From Hypomesus transpacificus (Eukaryota; Chordata; Actinopteri; Osmeriformes; Osmeridae), in assembly GCF_021917145.1 (NCBI RefSeq), contig NW_025813765.1, positions 148,238-212,237 of the forward strand: a DNA stretch of 64,000 nucleotides. The letters run 5' to 3'. Each line of letters begins with the position of its first letter. Positions within the stretch are counted from its first letter, which is position 1. Shown piece after piece: positions 21,351-34,262 of this stretch. The notes under the pieces were generated by a model that was not told where the DNA came from, searched no databases, and was given only the letters and a program-made list of their open reading frames with translations. The translations under genes were made by a program, and so were the position numbers.

Positions 21351-21417
21351 TTAGCGGAAATGGTAGAGCGCTCGCTTAGCATGCGAGAAGTAGCGGGATC
21401 GATGCCCGCATTCTCCA
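21351..21417 (+). pseudogene. tRNA-Ala 3' fragment after Dada copy 2
   Basis: Begins TTAGCGGAAATGG where intact genes read TTAGCTCAAATGG, so the D stem cannot pair fully. Anticodon, T arm and terminator are kept; the 5' acceptor strand is lost. Confidence 0.85.
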
Positions 21418-21757
21418 ATGCTTTTCGGCTCGTTTGTTGTTCAGTGGCTCGGCTAGTTCAATAAGACAAGTTTATCCGGTTTGTCCGGTGTCGCAATCCT
21501 CTCTGACCAGTCAGTGGTCTGCAGTGTTATGGCGTGACCTTTTTGAAAATGACGCGTTGACCACTTCCTTGAGTAGACGGTATTTTGCAAACACCACGGG
21601 TTTACCCAAACCGAGGATCAAACCAGAGACCTTGACACCCTCGGCCTAACTCTCTCTCCCAACTGAGCTATAGGCGTTCCAAACCCAGTCAGTAGCATTC
21701 CAAAGCCTTGCCACAAACGAAATAAAGCAATGGAAAAGATCCCCAAAAAGGGGTGGT

Positions 21758-21831
21758 TGGCCCGTATGGGGATCGAACCCACGACCTTGGCGTTATTAGC
21801 ACCACGCTCTGACCAACTGAGCTAACGGGCC
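21758..21831 (-). tRNA. tRNA-Ile (AAU)
   Basis: As 8535-8608; the only intact tRNA gene between Dada copies 2 and 3. 5' flank CGGCCC with CACTCACC. Confidence 0.96.
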
Positions 21832-22039
21832 AGAGACACACTCACCAGCCGCGGACACTGTCTCCAGCCGCGGAAATGCAATGTCCTAGGCGCCACCTCG
21901 TGTCGGCGTGAAACGACCGGTCGTATTCGGCCCACGCTGTAAGTCGTTTTTCCTCACTCTAAATTCAAGGGGATGTCAAGAAAGCGATTAAACGGGAGCT
22001 ACGAGTCTTGCAAGACTCCAACGTCCACTGCTGAGCAAG

Positions 22040-22050
22040 GGGGAATTAGC
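22040..22050 (+). pseudogene. tRNA-Ala 5' fragment, split by Dada copy 3
   Basis: First 11 nt of the gene, then GG and the transposon; 3' part at 29735-29801. Confidence 0.87.
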
Positions 22051-22052
22051 GG

Positions 22053-25000
22053 CACCCGGAGCACATTCGACTGGCTATCGCGACCAATTAGCTACCTCGG
22101 TTCAAGGTTCGAGGGCCAATCGGATTCTCACTGTCCAATTGCGTCAGTCCGATTGCGCCAATCGGAACACGTACATCTCCAATTACGTCACGCCGAGCTG
22201 AGCCGTAGCAACGGCGTCCACGACCCCAGAGACCCCCGCCGAGGTTGACCCCCGCCGAAGTTGTGAGATGAGTGACAGTAGTCGCGTCAGTTCATTCATT
22301 GAAGGATACGCTCTTTCAAGTTGTCTGTAGTACCGCGCACCGCAAAGGTAAATACATACATAGCTAATCAAAATAATTTTCCGTTTGACATTTCAATACA
22401 TGTTAGCATTCATCGGGTCAATGACAAGTAATATCACGAATATTAGAGTTTGTCATTTCAGAGTTTGTCATGTAGGCTAGTTAGTAGATTTCCTCAGGTA
22501 GTATTGCTGTCATTTAGCTAGCTACTTTTATAAGGGATTACTAATAGGTTACTGTAGCGACAGATGTTATTCCGACTAGCAAAAGCAATATTTAACCTGT
22601 TATATATAATATATGTCACTGGGGACAAAACGAAATAAATATAACTTTTTCACTTGTGGTAATAAAGTGACCCAGAACAAGTACAAACATATTCTTCTGG
22701 AAATAGTAGCCAGCTAAATATTTGAAATGTTAAAAAGCTAATTATAACAATAAATACATGTTATTGTACTAGTGTAAAAATCGCTCCTTTTACCTATTAG
22801 ATGTCGAGTTCAAAGAGCCACAAAGGAATGGGGGATGGGGAATGGATGTCCCGTTTGAGGAGGTTTGCCAGCTCTGGGGTTTGGCCTGCTGATGCAGGCA
22901 ACAGGCCAGCCCCAAGACAGAAGAGGTGGTATGACCTCTTTCAAAAGGTATATAAAATGAGCAAAAGATCACAGAAAAAAAATTCTGATGGCCTATAAAA
23001 GATGACTGAATTGCCAGAAATACCAGTCACAGTATGGGACCTTGATAAACATAATGAACAGCAACTTCAGTGTCAATGTCATGTTTAGTCACCAATAGAA
23101 GATATGTCAAAACGCTCCATTTCTATTGGGTTGTTTTCGTTAAAAAAGTGTTTGTTTTATTTGGAACAGATTGAGAAGTGCCCGTTACAGTCAGGGGGTC
23201 AAAGAATGCTGTTTGGTGGGACACAGCAGTGTGCTTGTGGCTTTCACAACCCAAAGGTAATGTGAATGAGACTTCTTGACACCAAAACACTAAAAGAATC
23301 ACTATGTGATGTGCTCAGTAATGTGATGTCTGACATGGATCTCTCTGTCCTTAATACAGCCAACCACTGGGCAAACTGTGGCAGAGACCTCTACCTGTGC
23401 TGCCCCTCCCCCACTGGGAACAGCCTCTACCTCAGCCTCTGCCTCTGCCCCTCCTCCACTGGGAATGGCCTCAGCCTCTGCCTCAGCCCATGTCCCAGCA
23501 CGGCCCACACTGAATTTGTCCATGGTGAGTATTTCAATATTATTGTCATACAAGCTTTCAAATATGGACAACCACTGATTACATATGATGATGGCAAAAT
23601 GGAAGAGCATTTCAGGTTTACAATGTATTCCTTTGATAAATGCTCTAATTGTCACCACAGTTTTCTAAACCACGATTTGGAGGCTCACATGGCGCTGCTG
23701 CAAAGCCAAATGTGAATGTGGTTAGGAAAGCAAAGGTAAATATGATTATATGTAAATATAATATAATACATATTTATAGGTTAATATGAGCAAACCTACA
23801 TCTTAAGAGCTTGATTTGAGTCCATTGATTTCTACTTTTTACAAATGCTTCCCCCCATCCTTCTCCCAGCCTCTGTCCAGTCCACCCACCATGACAGGAG
23901 ACACCCAGGCCACTGCCAGCTCACCCATGGCCTCTGTGAGGACCACCCCACCTGGCTTTGGTTCCCCTACAGCCTCTGTGAGGACCACCCCACCTGGCTT
24001 TGGTTCCCCTACGGCCTCTGTGAGGACCCCCCCACCTGGCTTCGGTTCCCCTATGGCCTCTGTGAGGCCCAGAACACCATCAAGCCCTGCCGTGGCTTTT
24101 GTGAGGACGGAATCACCGCTCTCAAAGCCCCCATCCACCCCCTACAAAGCCTCCATGAGGACAACTTCTCGCTCCAGCCCTGCGATGACCTCTGTGAGGC
24201 CCAGCACAGCTTCCAGCCTCAGCACTGTTGTCTCAGAGACCAGCACCAGCCCTGCAATGGCTGCTGTAAGTGTTGTGTTCTTGGAACTGTTTTAGTTTTA
24301 TAAGATGAGGTTGTTCTCATATGATTGGGCTATTCTGTTTTTATAAATATATTTATTTCTCTTGTTTTGTAACAGGATGTGCATGATGAGGATGAGCTTG
24401 CTGCTCCTGGCCCTGCTCCTGGTCCAACTCCTGACTTCTGGCTTCCTGTCAGAATGAAGGAGACGATCCCAGTTCAGGACCAACGGTGGATTGCGTCCAC
24501 CCTTTTTCAGTCTGGCAAGCTGCGTTTGAACTTGAAGCTCTGGTATGAGCCACCAGCCTCTGCCCTGATATACCACCAGGCTCCAACACCGGACCGCTTT
24601 TTTGCCCACAGGCTCTTGGTATGGATGCCCTATCACTTGTGGAAAGTGAGGGTAGTCTGCCAAACCTGTGGGAAGCAGCTGACGGGGTATGGTGTGCACA
24701 AGAGGGTGCGTAAGGTCCTGGACGTGGACCGCTACTACCTGATGGTGACGGAGACACTCAGGTGCACTGTGTGTCGCCTGACCCATCTGGCAACCAGTCA
24801 GGCTGTCCTGGACCAGCTGGACCTGCCTCACAGGAGGAAGTTCAGGATGATCCTGACACGCTTGTGAGTTAAAAATCTACAATCATTTTCTGATAATGCC
24901 TGCTGCAGGTCCTTACATAATTGAACAAGTTCTTGAAACTTATCTGTCTTTTCTTCAAGGTATGCTTGTGACATACGGGTCATCCGCATGTTGCGGGAAC

Positions 25001-28000
25001 GGACCCTCGGCAATAGCCCGGCGTGCCTGGTGAAGCAGCTGCGGGAGAACCATGGGGAGGAGTGGTTGGACCGCCTGGCCGACTACTTGGGGGAGTGTGC
25101 GGCCTTCGTTGACCAGCCCAGCCTCTTCCCAGTGACCTGCCAGGAACCTCCACAGCCCCTCGATGTCCCAACCAGCCGGTGGGTGCTGTCGGTGTACGGC
25201 AGGGACATCATCAGCCGGATGGACCATATAAAGGCGTCCATCACGTCAACCTTTGGTAACATTTTGAAGATGGACTCCACCAAAAAGGTAATAGGATGAA
25301 GAAAATCCATAGTGTAAATTATGTACAACACAATGAAAACATGAAACCTCAATGATTTGTATTCTTACAAGCACACATACACACACACATCCATGCCTTT
25401 GATTAGACTGCAGTAATACATAAATAAATAAATACACTTCTGTGTTTATTTAACAGACTTTCTTTTGAAACCTCTCATGAAGTTTTCTGTGTGAATTTTG
25501 TCATTTCAGATGACAAAGAAGCTGGCTGGTGCAGCAAAGGGGACTGCATTCTGGGTGACCTCGGTGGGGAATGAGATCGGCCAGGTCCTCATCAGTGTCC
25601 TGACTGCCCAGGAGGGACCGGGGCTGGACCCGATGGTCTCTGGCCTCATTGAGAGGTACACCCAGGCAGGTGCAGCTCCCCCGGTCCTGCTCTATGTGGA
25701 CTGTGGCTGCTGCTCAGAGGAGGGGGAGACCAAGCTTCAGGCCAGGTTTGGTGGGTGGCCTGACCTGAAAATAAGGCTGGACATCTGGCATTTTATGCGA
25801 CGGCTGGCCGTGGGATGCACCACCGATGCCCATGCCCTGTACCCCCTCTTCATGAGCCGCCTGTCTGTGTGCCTGTTCGAGTGGGACGCAGCAGACGTAG
25901 CCCTACTGCGCAGGGTGAAGAGGGAGCAGCTCAAAAGGGAGGGTGTGCCCCTCATCACCAGTGACATGGTGGACAAGGCCATCACCAAGGCTGAGCTGTC
26001 CCAGTTCTGCAGGCGGAGGACACGTGGAGTGGACGCCACGGTCCTCCGCATTGAGCAGCTGCTGCAGGAGCTGATGGGGGAGAAGGGGAGAGACCTGCTC
26101 GGGGTTCCGCTGCTGGACCAGCCTAAGATGGAGCACATCTGGCGCACCCAGAAGAGGCACGTGAAGTGCATCCAGGATGTGCCAGGTGTACTCCTGTACA
26201 CTGAGACAGGCAGTTCCACCAGGGAGGGGATCCAGCTGACCACATACAGGTGTGCAAGAGGCTCCACCTCCTTGGAGTCCTTCCACTGCCACCTGAACAG
26301 GTTTATTCCAGGTTGGTGTAGATCTTCATCTAAACATTATTCTTAATAATGAAATTATATTCAAATAGCCTTGTTAATCATTGTTCACGTTCTCTTTTTT
26401 TTTTAGGAACGAGTGCAAACCTGCTCAACTTCCAGCTGTACCTCCTGGAAGGCCTGAACAGGTGGAACCAGAACCGGGCAGCGGCCTCCATCACCACCAA
26501 GCGCATGGCGCTGTTGACGTACGCGGGGGACGTGCTGGAGTCCGTCAACAGCAACAGCCTGAAGGTGTTTGGAAGGAAGTATGTCCCCTCCTTCATCCCG
26601 CCGAGAAAGTACACCGGTAAGTCTCAGGGCAAATATGAATACAAATAATGATGTTGTTGAGAGCTCAGTATTTATGCATCATGGTAAGTTCCATATCTGT
26701 TTTTTAATACTCATTAGCATTGCATTGTTGTTCATGTTCAGGAGAGTTGCTTGGGGTGAACTACCTGCTTAGGCAGACAGGGCAGCCCTTGCAGGACATG
26801 GACCCCGACTCTGAGGAGACAGACCAACTGCTGGAGGACCACGCCACAGAGGAGGAACAGGCGGATGAAGGGTTTGAGGATGACGAACAGGACCTCACTA
26901 TTGGTAGTGTTTCGGAAGACCTCCCGTCTTCCGCCCTGCCTTCCACCACCCTGCCTGTGGTCCCCACCCTGCCCCTCACCTCCTCCACCCTGCCTTCCAC
27001 CACCCTGCCTGTGGTCCCCACCGTGCCCCTCACCTCCTCCACCCTGCCTTCTAACACCCTGCCACTCACCTCCTCCACCCTGCCTTCCACCACCTTGTCT
27101 CTAACCACCTCCATCCTACCTGTCACCACCACCACTCTGCCTGTCACCCCCATGCCTGTAGCTACCACCCTGCCTCCCCCCATAACCCAGCCTTGTGTCC
27201 CAGGTGCCTCCTCACAGGTGCCTGAAGAACAGCTGGTATGTTAACTTTCTACTAGTAATTAACTGTCATTCATAGAAACTAACAAGTTCAGTAGTTAGGA
27301 AAGTGTCTGAATACAAGCGCAATTCATTATTAGGAACAACACACAGTAATTGACAGCAAACAAATAAAACACACAGCAGCAGCAGTCAATATAACATACC
27401 TTTGCCATGAGGTGTTCAGCGCTAATGTGAAATTGTTCAATGTTTCAGGCTGTGGACGAGCATGGCATGCCAGGCATGGATCGGGTGGATAGACTGGCAG
27501 AGTGCTTAGTGGAGCTGAGGCATCAGACCAACATGACCCTCGATAACCAGCAGGTCAGCAAGACATTCATTGTACAACAGATATTTGTTTATATATTTAT
27601 AATATATAAACATATAAAATATATGTTTTCTTTCCTTCTTAGGTCAGCAACATTGTGGGGCTGTGGCAAGACCTGCTGGATTACGACAAGCAGAGGGTCG
27701 TGTTTGCTGCGCGGCACCTGGACAGGCTGATAAAGGGAAGGTTCCGCCACAAAAAAAAGGTGGAGTTCACGCCAGGTGTGGAGAGTGTGGAGAGGTGTGT
27801 CCTGGGGTCCACTGGTTCGCCTGCTCAGTGGCCAGACTGCTGCCGCCTTGTGGAGGCCATCTTTGTCCGGCTCTCGGACATCCATAAGAGTCCCAGGAAG
27901 CAGGGGAAGAGCAGCATGTCCAGGTGGACTCTGATCCTGCAGGACTACCGCAAGGTCCGGCAGCTCATCCTGGGCAATGGGGCCATCATGCAGGGCACCA

Positions 28001-29734
28001 CCCTGCAGCTGGTGGAGGTGAACCAGTCGACCCTCTCCCAGTGGTACAACCGGAGGGTGAAGAGGCAGGATCTGGCTGTGCTGCAGCAGGGCATAAACTT
28101 GCCAGGTCCTCTGTCTGTGGCTACCGAGCCTCTCCCGCCTGCCAACGTCCGCCCTGCTGTTGCTCCACCTCAACCCCAGGGAGCAGCCCACACCTACCAC
28201 CTGCCGCAGAGCACAGCAGGGCAGGCAAAGACCAAGAGGCGGGCAACATATGCAGCCACAGCACCACCTCCAGCGGTCCGACCCAGGCTGGCAGCCCAGA
28301 GGCAGCTCTTCCCTGGCCCTTCAGCCGCCCTTGGAGCCCCCACTCCCATCCCTATCATGCCCCGCCCTACCATCATTGCCCCTCGCCCTGCTGCCGTCCC
28401 CACTGTGGTGTTTGTCTCCCGAGCCCCTGGTATGAGGGCACCCTCTGCCCCCTCTCCATTGATGGTCCCCCAAGCCCTGCGTTTTGTCCCACCCTCTTCC
28501 TGCACCACCCACCTTCCCCAGCTTCGTCCTGCTCCTGGTCCAGCTCCCCGTGCCCACCAGAGGAGAGTGGAGGCCAACAAATGCTGGAGGTGTGGCCAGA
28601 ACAGAACGGCAGAGACTGGCCACAGCCAGTATAAGGGGACTGTTTACTGCCCCTCTGCAGAGACTCTGTCCAGAGAGCAGTGGCTAGAGGAGCAAAAAAA
28701 GAAATAATTCTTTGGGCCTTTGTATATAGTTTTCATTGTTTAGATATAGTTAATGCTTAGATTTCCCGTGTGTATATCGTTTTCATTGTTTAGATATAGT
28801 TTATGCTTAGATTTCCATTGTGTATATAGTTTTCATTGTGTAAATATTGTAATTTAGCATATCATTTGCCTGTATATATATATATATATATAGTTTAAAT
28901 TAGTTGTTGTTGTTCATATTTCTATTTTTACAATTGTGGATAAATGTTTCTATTTATCAACTATTTGTTGGTCAGTCCGTCGTTATTTCCCAATCACTAC
29001 TCTTTCTAACCAAATACGGCAAGTCTGCAAGAAGTAAGAGCAGCAAAAAGTGACTAACTTTACGCTTGCTTGCGCACATTGTTTTAAAATATTTAATATA
29101 TGGATCATGCAAGTGTTGATATGGTAAGTGCAGAAACCAAAAAGACAGAGCTTCAGATAAGAGCACACAAAGCTCAGAAGCCACACAGTTTGAGAGATAG
29201 ATAGATGGATGGATAGAGAGATAGATCTAATTAAAACTAACCAAAAACAGTACTCCTGTGTGGAGTGAATACAAATAAAGGCAAATAGTGTACAATAGAT
29301 AACCCTGTAAAATATAAATAATGCACTAGTGGATACAAATGGTTTTGAAATTACACTAAATTAGCAACGTATCTCCATCTATCTTATATTGTTACATTTT
29401 GATAACATACACACTTGGAGACTCAAGTGTGTGTGTTTATTAGAAATAGTCAAAGGTGCCGTAGGTGGGACGCGAACCGCGGACCTTCGGTTCCATTCTA
29501 CGTCTTCCCCAAACACTGTAAAATTCATAATTTCGGGTGTTTTTTCGAATTGTCTTAAAACGTAACGGGTTAAACATGTTTAAACTATGAATGGGGACTT
29601 TCAACTTTCCCCTTTTCTCTCTTTTTCCTCTTCTTCTCCCTTTTTCCTCCTTTTTTCTCCCTTTTTCCTCCTTTTTTCTTCCCCCTCCCTTCTCCCCCTT
29701 CTTCCCCCCTCAAACAGGCGATTGTTCCCCAGCT
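22053..29734 (+). mobile_element. Dada-type DNA transposon, copy 3 (in tRNA-Ala)
   Basis: 7,682 bp. Left junction TTAGCGG, right junction TTAGCTC, as in copy 1. At diagnostic sites it is a mosaic. Its 5' part matches copies 2 and 4 (12-bp shorter exon 6, CTTTCAAG near 22314). Much of its middle matches copy 1 (intron 7 onward, exon 8 TGCGCAGGG, exon 12 GGCACCTGG). Its 3' tail again resembles copies 2 and 4. CCAAT/CRE cluster from 22116. Confidence 0.88.
22801..28707 (+). CDS. Dada DDE transposase, copy 3
   Basis: Exons: 22801-22947, 23170-23256, 23360-23524, 23661-23735, 23870-24265, 24376-24863, 24960-25287, 25510-26311, 26407-26616, 26742-27235, 27449-27553, 27643-28707; about 1,453 aa with all frames open. 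Domains and active-site residues as in copy 1; C-terminus QKKK. Confidence 0.82.
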
Positions 29735-29801
29735 TTAGCTCAAATGGTAGAGCGCTCGCTTAGCATGCGAGAAGTAGCGGGATCGATGCCCGCATTCTCC
29801 A
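29735..29801 (+). pseudogene. tRNA-Ala 3' fragment after Dada copy 3
   Basis: Begins TTAGCTCAAATGG, so the D stem and A box are normal. The 5' acceptor strand is replaced by Dada sequence. Confidence 0.85.
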
Positions 29802-30141
29802 ATGCTTTTCGGCTCGTTTGTTGTTCAGTGGCTCGGCTAGTTCAATAAGACAAGTTTATCCGGTTTGTCCGGTGTCGCAATCCTCTCTGACCAGTCAGTG
29901 GTCTGCAGTGTTATGGCGTGACCTTTTTGAAAATGACGCGTTGACCACTTCCTTGAGTAGACGGTATTTTGCAAACACCACGGGTTTACCCAAACCGAGG
30001 ATCAAACCAGAGACCTTGACACCCTCGGCCTAACTCTCTCTCCCAACTGAGCTATAGGCGTTCCAAACCCAGTCAGTAGCATTCCAAAGCCTTGCCACAA
30101 ACGAAATAAAGCAATGGAAAAGATCCCCAAAAAGGGGTGGT

Positions 30142-30215
30142 TGGCCCGTATGGGGATCGAACCCACGACCTTGGCGTTATTAGCACCACGCTCTGACCAA
30201 CTGAGCTAACGGGCC
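30142..30215 (-). tRNA. tRNA-Ile (AAU)
   Basis: As 8535-8608; 5' flank CGGCCC with CACTCACC. Confidence 0.96.
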
Positions 30216-30423
30216 AGAGACACACTCACCAGCCGCGGACACTGTCTCCAGCCGCGGAAATGCAATGTCCTAGGCGCCACCTCGTGTCGGCGTGAAACGA
30301 CCGGTCGTATTCGGCCCACGCTGTAAGTCGTTTTTCCTCACTCTAAATTCAAGGGGATGTCAAGAAAGCGATTAAACGGGAGCTACGAGTCTTGCAAGAC
30401 TCCAACGTCCACTGCTGAGCAAG

Positions 30424-30496
30424 GGGGAATTAGCTCAAATGGTAGAGCGCTCGCTTAGCATGCGAGAAGTAGCGGGATCGATGCCCGCATTCTCCA
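30424..30496 (+). tRNA. tRNA-Ala (AGC)
   Basis: As 8817-8889; next Ala 695 bp on. Confidence 0.96.
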
Positions 30497-30836
30497 ATGC
30501 TTTTCGGCTCGTTTGTTGTTCAGTGGCTCGGCTAGTTCAATAAGACAAGTTTATCCGGTTTGTCCGGTGTCGCAATCCTCTCTGACCAGTCAGTGGTCTG
30601 CAGTGTTATGGCGTGACCTTTTTGAAAATGACGCGTTGACCACTTCCTTGAGTAGACGGTATTTTGCAAACACCACGGGTTTACCCAAACCGAGGATCAA
30701 ACCAGAGACCTTGACACCCTCGGCCTAACTCTCTCTCCCAACTGAGCTATAGGCGTTCCAAACCCAGTCAGTAGCATTCCAAAGCCTTGCCACAAACGAA
30801 ATAAAGCAATGGAAAAGATCCCCAAAAAGGGGTGGT

Positions 30837-30910
30837 TGGCCCGTATGGGGATCGAACCCACGACCTTGGCGTTATTAGCACCACGCTCTGACCAACTGAG
30901 CTAACGGGCC
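30837..30910 (-). tRNA. tRNA-Ile (AAU)
   Basis: As 8535-8608; 5' flank CGGCCC with ATGGCC. Confidence 0.96.
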
Positions 30911-31118
30911 AGAGACACACTCGCCAGCCGCGGACACTGTCTCCAGCCGCGGAAATGCAATGGCCTAGGCGCCACCTCGTGTCGGCGTGAAACGACCGGT
31001 CGTATTCGGCCCACGCTGTAAGTCGTTTTTCCTCACTCTAAATTCAAGGGGATGTCAAGAAAGCGATTAAACGGGAGCTACGAGTCTTGCAAGACTCCAA
31101 CGTCCACTGCTGAGCAAG

Positions 31119-31191
31119 GGGGAATTAGCTCAAATGGTAGAGCGCTCGCTTAGCATGCGAGAAGTAGCGGGATCGATGCCCGCATTCTCCA
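31119..31191 (+). tRNA. tRNA-Ala (AGC)
   Basis: As 8817-8889; begins a 672-bp unit. Confidence 0.96.
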
Positions 31192-31508
31192 ATGCTTTTC
31201 GGCTCGTTTGTTGTTCAGTGGCTCGGCTAGTTCAATAAGACAAGTTTATCCGGTTTGTCCGGTGTCGCAATCCTCTCTGACCAGTCAGTGGTCTGCAGTG
31301 TTATGGCGTGACCACTCCCTTGAGTAGACGGTATTTTGCAAACACCACGGGTTTACCCAAACCGAGGATCAAACCAGAGACCTTGACACCCTCGGCCTAA
31401 CTCTCTCTCCCAACTGAGCTATAGGCGTTCCAAACCCAGTCAGTAGCATTCCAAAGCCTTGCCACAAACGAAATAAAGCAATGGAAAAGATCCCCAAAAA
31501 GGGGTGGC

Positions 31509-31582
31509 TGGCCCGTATGGGGATCGAACCCACGACCTTGGCGTTATTAGCACCACGCTCTGACCAACTGAGCTAACGGGCC
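31509..31582 (-). tRNA. tRNA-Ile (AAU)
   Basis: As 8535-8608; 672-bp unit, 3' flank GGCTGG, 5' flank CGTCCC. Confidence 0.96.
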
Positions 31583-31790
31583 AGAGACACACTCACCAGC
31601 CGCGGACACTGTCTCCAGCCGCGGAAATGCAATGTCCTAGGCGCCACCTCGTGTCGGCGTGAAACGACCGGTCGTATTCGTCCCACGCTGTAAGTCGTTT
31701 TTCCTCACTCTAAATTCAAGGGGATGTCAAGAAAGCGATTAAACGGGAGCTACGAGTCTTGCAAGACTCCAACGTCCACTGCTGAGCAAG

Positions 31791-31863
31791 GGGGAATTAG
31801 CTCAAATGGTAGAGCGCTCGCTTAGCATGCGAGAAGTAGCGGGATCGATGCCCGCATTCTCCA
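31791..31863 (+). tRNA. tRNA-Ala (AGC)
   Basis: As 8817-8889; 692 bp to next Ala (3-bp deletion near 32003). Confidence 0.96.
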
Positions 31864-32200
31864 ATGCTTTTCGGCTCGTTTGTTGTTCAGTGGCTCGGCT
31901 AGTTCAATAAGACAAGTTTATCCGGTTTGTCCGGTGTCGCAATCCTCTCTGACCAGTCAGTGGTCTGCAGTGTTATGGCGTGACCTTTTTGAAAATGACG
32001 CGTCCACTTCCTTGAGTAGACGGTATTTTGCAAACACCACGGGTTTACCCAAACCGAGGATCAAACCAGAGACCTTGACACCCTCGGCCTAACTCTCTCT
32101 CCCAACTGAGCTATAGGCGTTCCAAACCCAGTCAGTAGCATTCCAAAGCCTTGCCACAAACGAAATAAAGCAATGGAAAAGATCCCCAAAAAGGGGTGGT

Positions 32201-32274
32201 TGGCCCGTATGGGGATCGAACCCACGACCTTGGCGTTATTAGCACCACGCTCTGACCAACTGAGCTAACGGGCC
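32201..32274 (-). tRNA. tRNA-Ile (AAU)
   Basis: As 8535-8608; 5' flank CGGCCC. Confidence 0.96.
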
Positions 32275-32482
32275 AGAGACACACTCACCAGCCGCGGACA
32301 CTGTCTCCAGCCGCGGAAATGCAATGTCCTAGGCGCCACCTCGTGTCGGCGTGAAACGACCGGTCGTATTCGGCCCACGCTGTAAGTCGTTTTTCCTCAC
32401 TCTAAATTCAAGGGGATGTCAAGAAAGCGATTAAACGGGAGCTACGAGTCTTGCAAGACTCCAACGTCCACTGCTGAGCAAG

Positions 32483-32555
32483 GGGGAATTAGCTCAAATG
32501 GTAGAGCGCTCGCTTAGCATGCGAGAAGTAGCGGGATCGATGCCCGCATTCTCCA
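32483..32555 (+). tRNA. tRNA-Ala (AGC)
   Basis: As 8817-8889; next Ala 695 bp on. Confidence 0.96.
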
Positions 32556-32895
32556 ATGCTTTTCGGCTCGTTTGTTGTTCAGTGGCTCGGCTAGTTCAAT
32601 AAGACAAGTTTATCCGGTTTGTCCGGTGTCGCAATCCTCTCTGACCAGTCAGTGGTCTGCAGTGTTATGGCGTGACCTTTTTGAAAATGACGCGTTGACC
32701 ACTTCCTTGAGTAGACGGTATTTTGCAAACACCACGGGTTTACCCAAACCGAGGATCAAACCAGAGACCTTGACACCCTCGGCCTAACTCTCTCTCCCAA
32801 CTGAGCTATAGGCGTTCCAAACCCAGTCAGTAGCATTCCAAAGCCTTGCCACAAACGAAATAAAGCAATGGAAAAGATCCCCAAAAAGGGGTGGT

Positions 32896-32969
32896 TGGCC
32901 CGTATGGGGATCGAACCCACGACCTTGGCGTTATTAGCACCACGCTCTGACCAACTGAGCTAACGGGCC
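32896..32969 (-). tRNA. tRNA-Ile (AAU)
   Basis: As 8535-8608; 5' flank AAGGCCC with ATGGCC. Confidence 0.96.
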
Positions 32970-33177
32970 AGAGACACACTCGCCAGCCGCGGACACTGTC
33001 TCCAGCCGCGGAAATGCAATGGCCTAGGCGCCACCTCGTGTCGGCGTGAAACGACCGGTCGTATAAGGCCCACGCTGTAAGTCGTTTTTCCTCACTCTAA
33101 ATTCAAGGGGATGTCAAGAAAGCGATTAAACGGGAGCTACGAGTCTTGCAAGACTCCAACGTCCACTGCTGAGCAAG

Positions 33178-33250
33178 GGGGAATTAGCTCAAATGGTAGA
33201 GCGCTCGCTTAGCATGCGAGAAGTAGCGGGATCGATGCCCGCATTCTCCA
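33178..33250 (+). tRNA. tRNA-Ala (AGC)
   Basis: As 8817-8889; begins a 672-bp unit. Confidence 0.96.
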
Positions 33251-33567
33251 ATGCTTTTCGGCTCGTTTGTTGTTCAGTGGCTCGGCTAGTTCAATAAGAC
33301 AAGTTTATCCGGTTTGTCCGGTGTCGCAATCCTCTCTGACCAGTCAGTGGTCTGCAGTGTTATGGCGTGACCACTCCCTTGAGTAGACGGTATTTTGCAA
33401 ACACCACGGGTTTACCCAAACCGAGGATCAAACCAGAGACCTTGACACCCTCGGCCTAACTCTCTCTCCCAACTGAGCTATAGGCGTTCCAAACCCAGTC
33501 AGTAGCATTCCAAAGCCTTGCCACAAACGAAATAAAGCAATGGAAAAGATCCCCAAAAAGGGGTGGT

Positions 33568-33641
33568 TGGCCCGTATGGGGATCGAACCCACGACCTTGG
33601 CGTTATTAGCACCACGCTCTGACCAACTGAGCTAACGGGCC
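33568..33641 (-). tRNA. tRNA-Ile (AAU)
   Basis: As 8535-8608; 672-bp unit, 5' flank CGGCCC. Confidence 0.96.
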
Positions 33642-33849
33642 AGAGACACACTCACCAGCCGCGGACACTGTCTCCAGCCGCGGAAATGCAATGTCCTAGG
33701 CGCCACCTCGTGTCGGCGTGAAACGACCGGTCGTATTCGGCCCACGCTGTAAGTCGTTTTTCCTCACTCTAAATTCAAGGGGATGTCAAGAAAGCGATTA
33801 AACGGGAGCTACGAGTCTTGCAAGACTCCAACGTCCACTGCTGAGCAAG

Positions 33850-33922
33850 GGGGAATTAGCTCAAATGGTAGAGCGCTCGCTTAGCATGCGAGAAGTAGCG
33901 GGATCGATGCCCGCATTCTCCA
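33850..33922 (+). tRNA. tRNA-Ala (AGC)
   Basis: As 8817-8889; next Ala 695 bp on. Confidence 0.96.
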
Positions 33923-34262
33923 ATGCTTTTCGGCTCGTTTGTTGTTCAGTGGCTCGGCTAGTTCAATAAGACAAGTTTATCCGGTTTGTCCGGTGTCGCA
34001 ATCCTCTCTGACCAGTCAGTGGTCTGCAGTGTTATGGCGTGACCTTTTTGAAAATGACGCGTTGACCACTTCCTTGAGTAGACGGTATTTTGCAAACACC
34101 ACGGGTTTACCCAAACCGAGGATCAAACCAGAGACCTTGACACCCTCGGCCTAACTCTCTCTCCCAACTGAGCTATAGAAGTTCCAAACCCAGTCAGTAG
34201 CTTTCCAAAGCCTTGCCACAAACGAAATAAAGCAATGGAAAAGATCCCCAAAAAGGGGTGGT

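Larger units (their letters stand above)
21351..22052. repeat. Single tRNA unit between Dada copies 2 and 3
   Basis: One repeat period: 3' Ala fragment, Phe-like relic (21604-21677), Ile and the 5' Ala fragment of the next insertion. Adjacent units are therefore both occupied. Confidence 0.93.
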
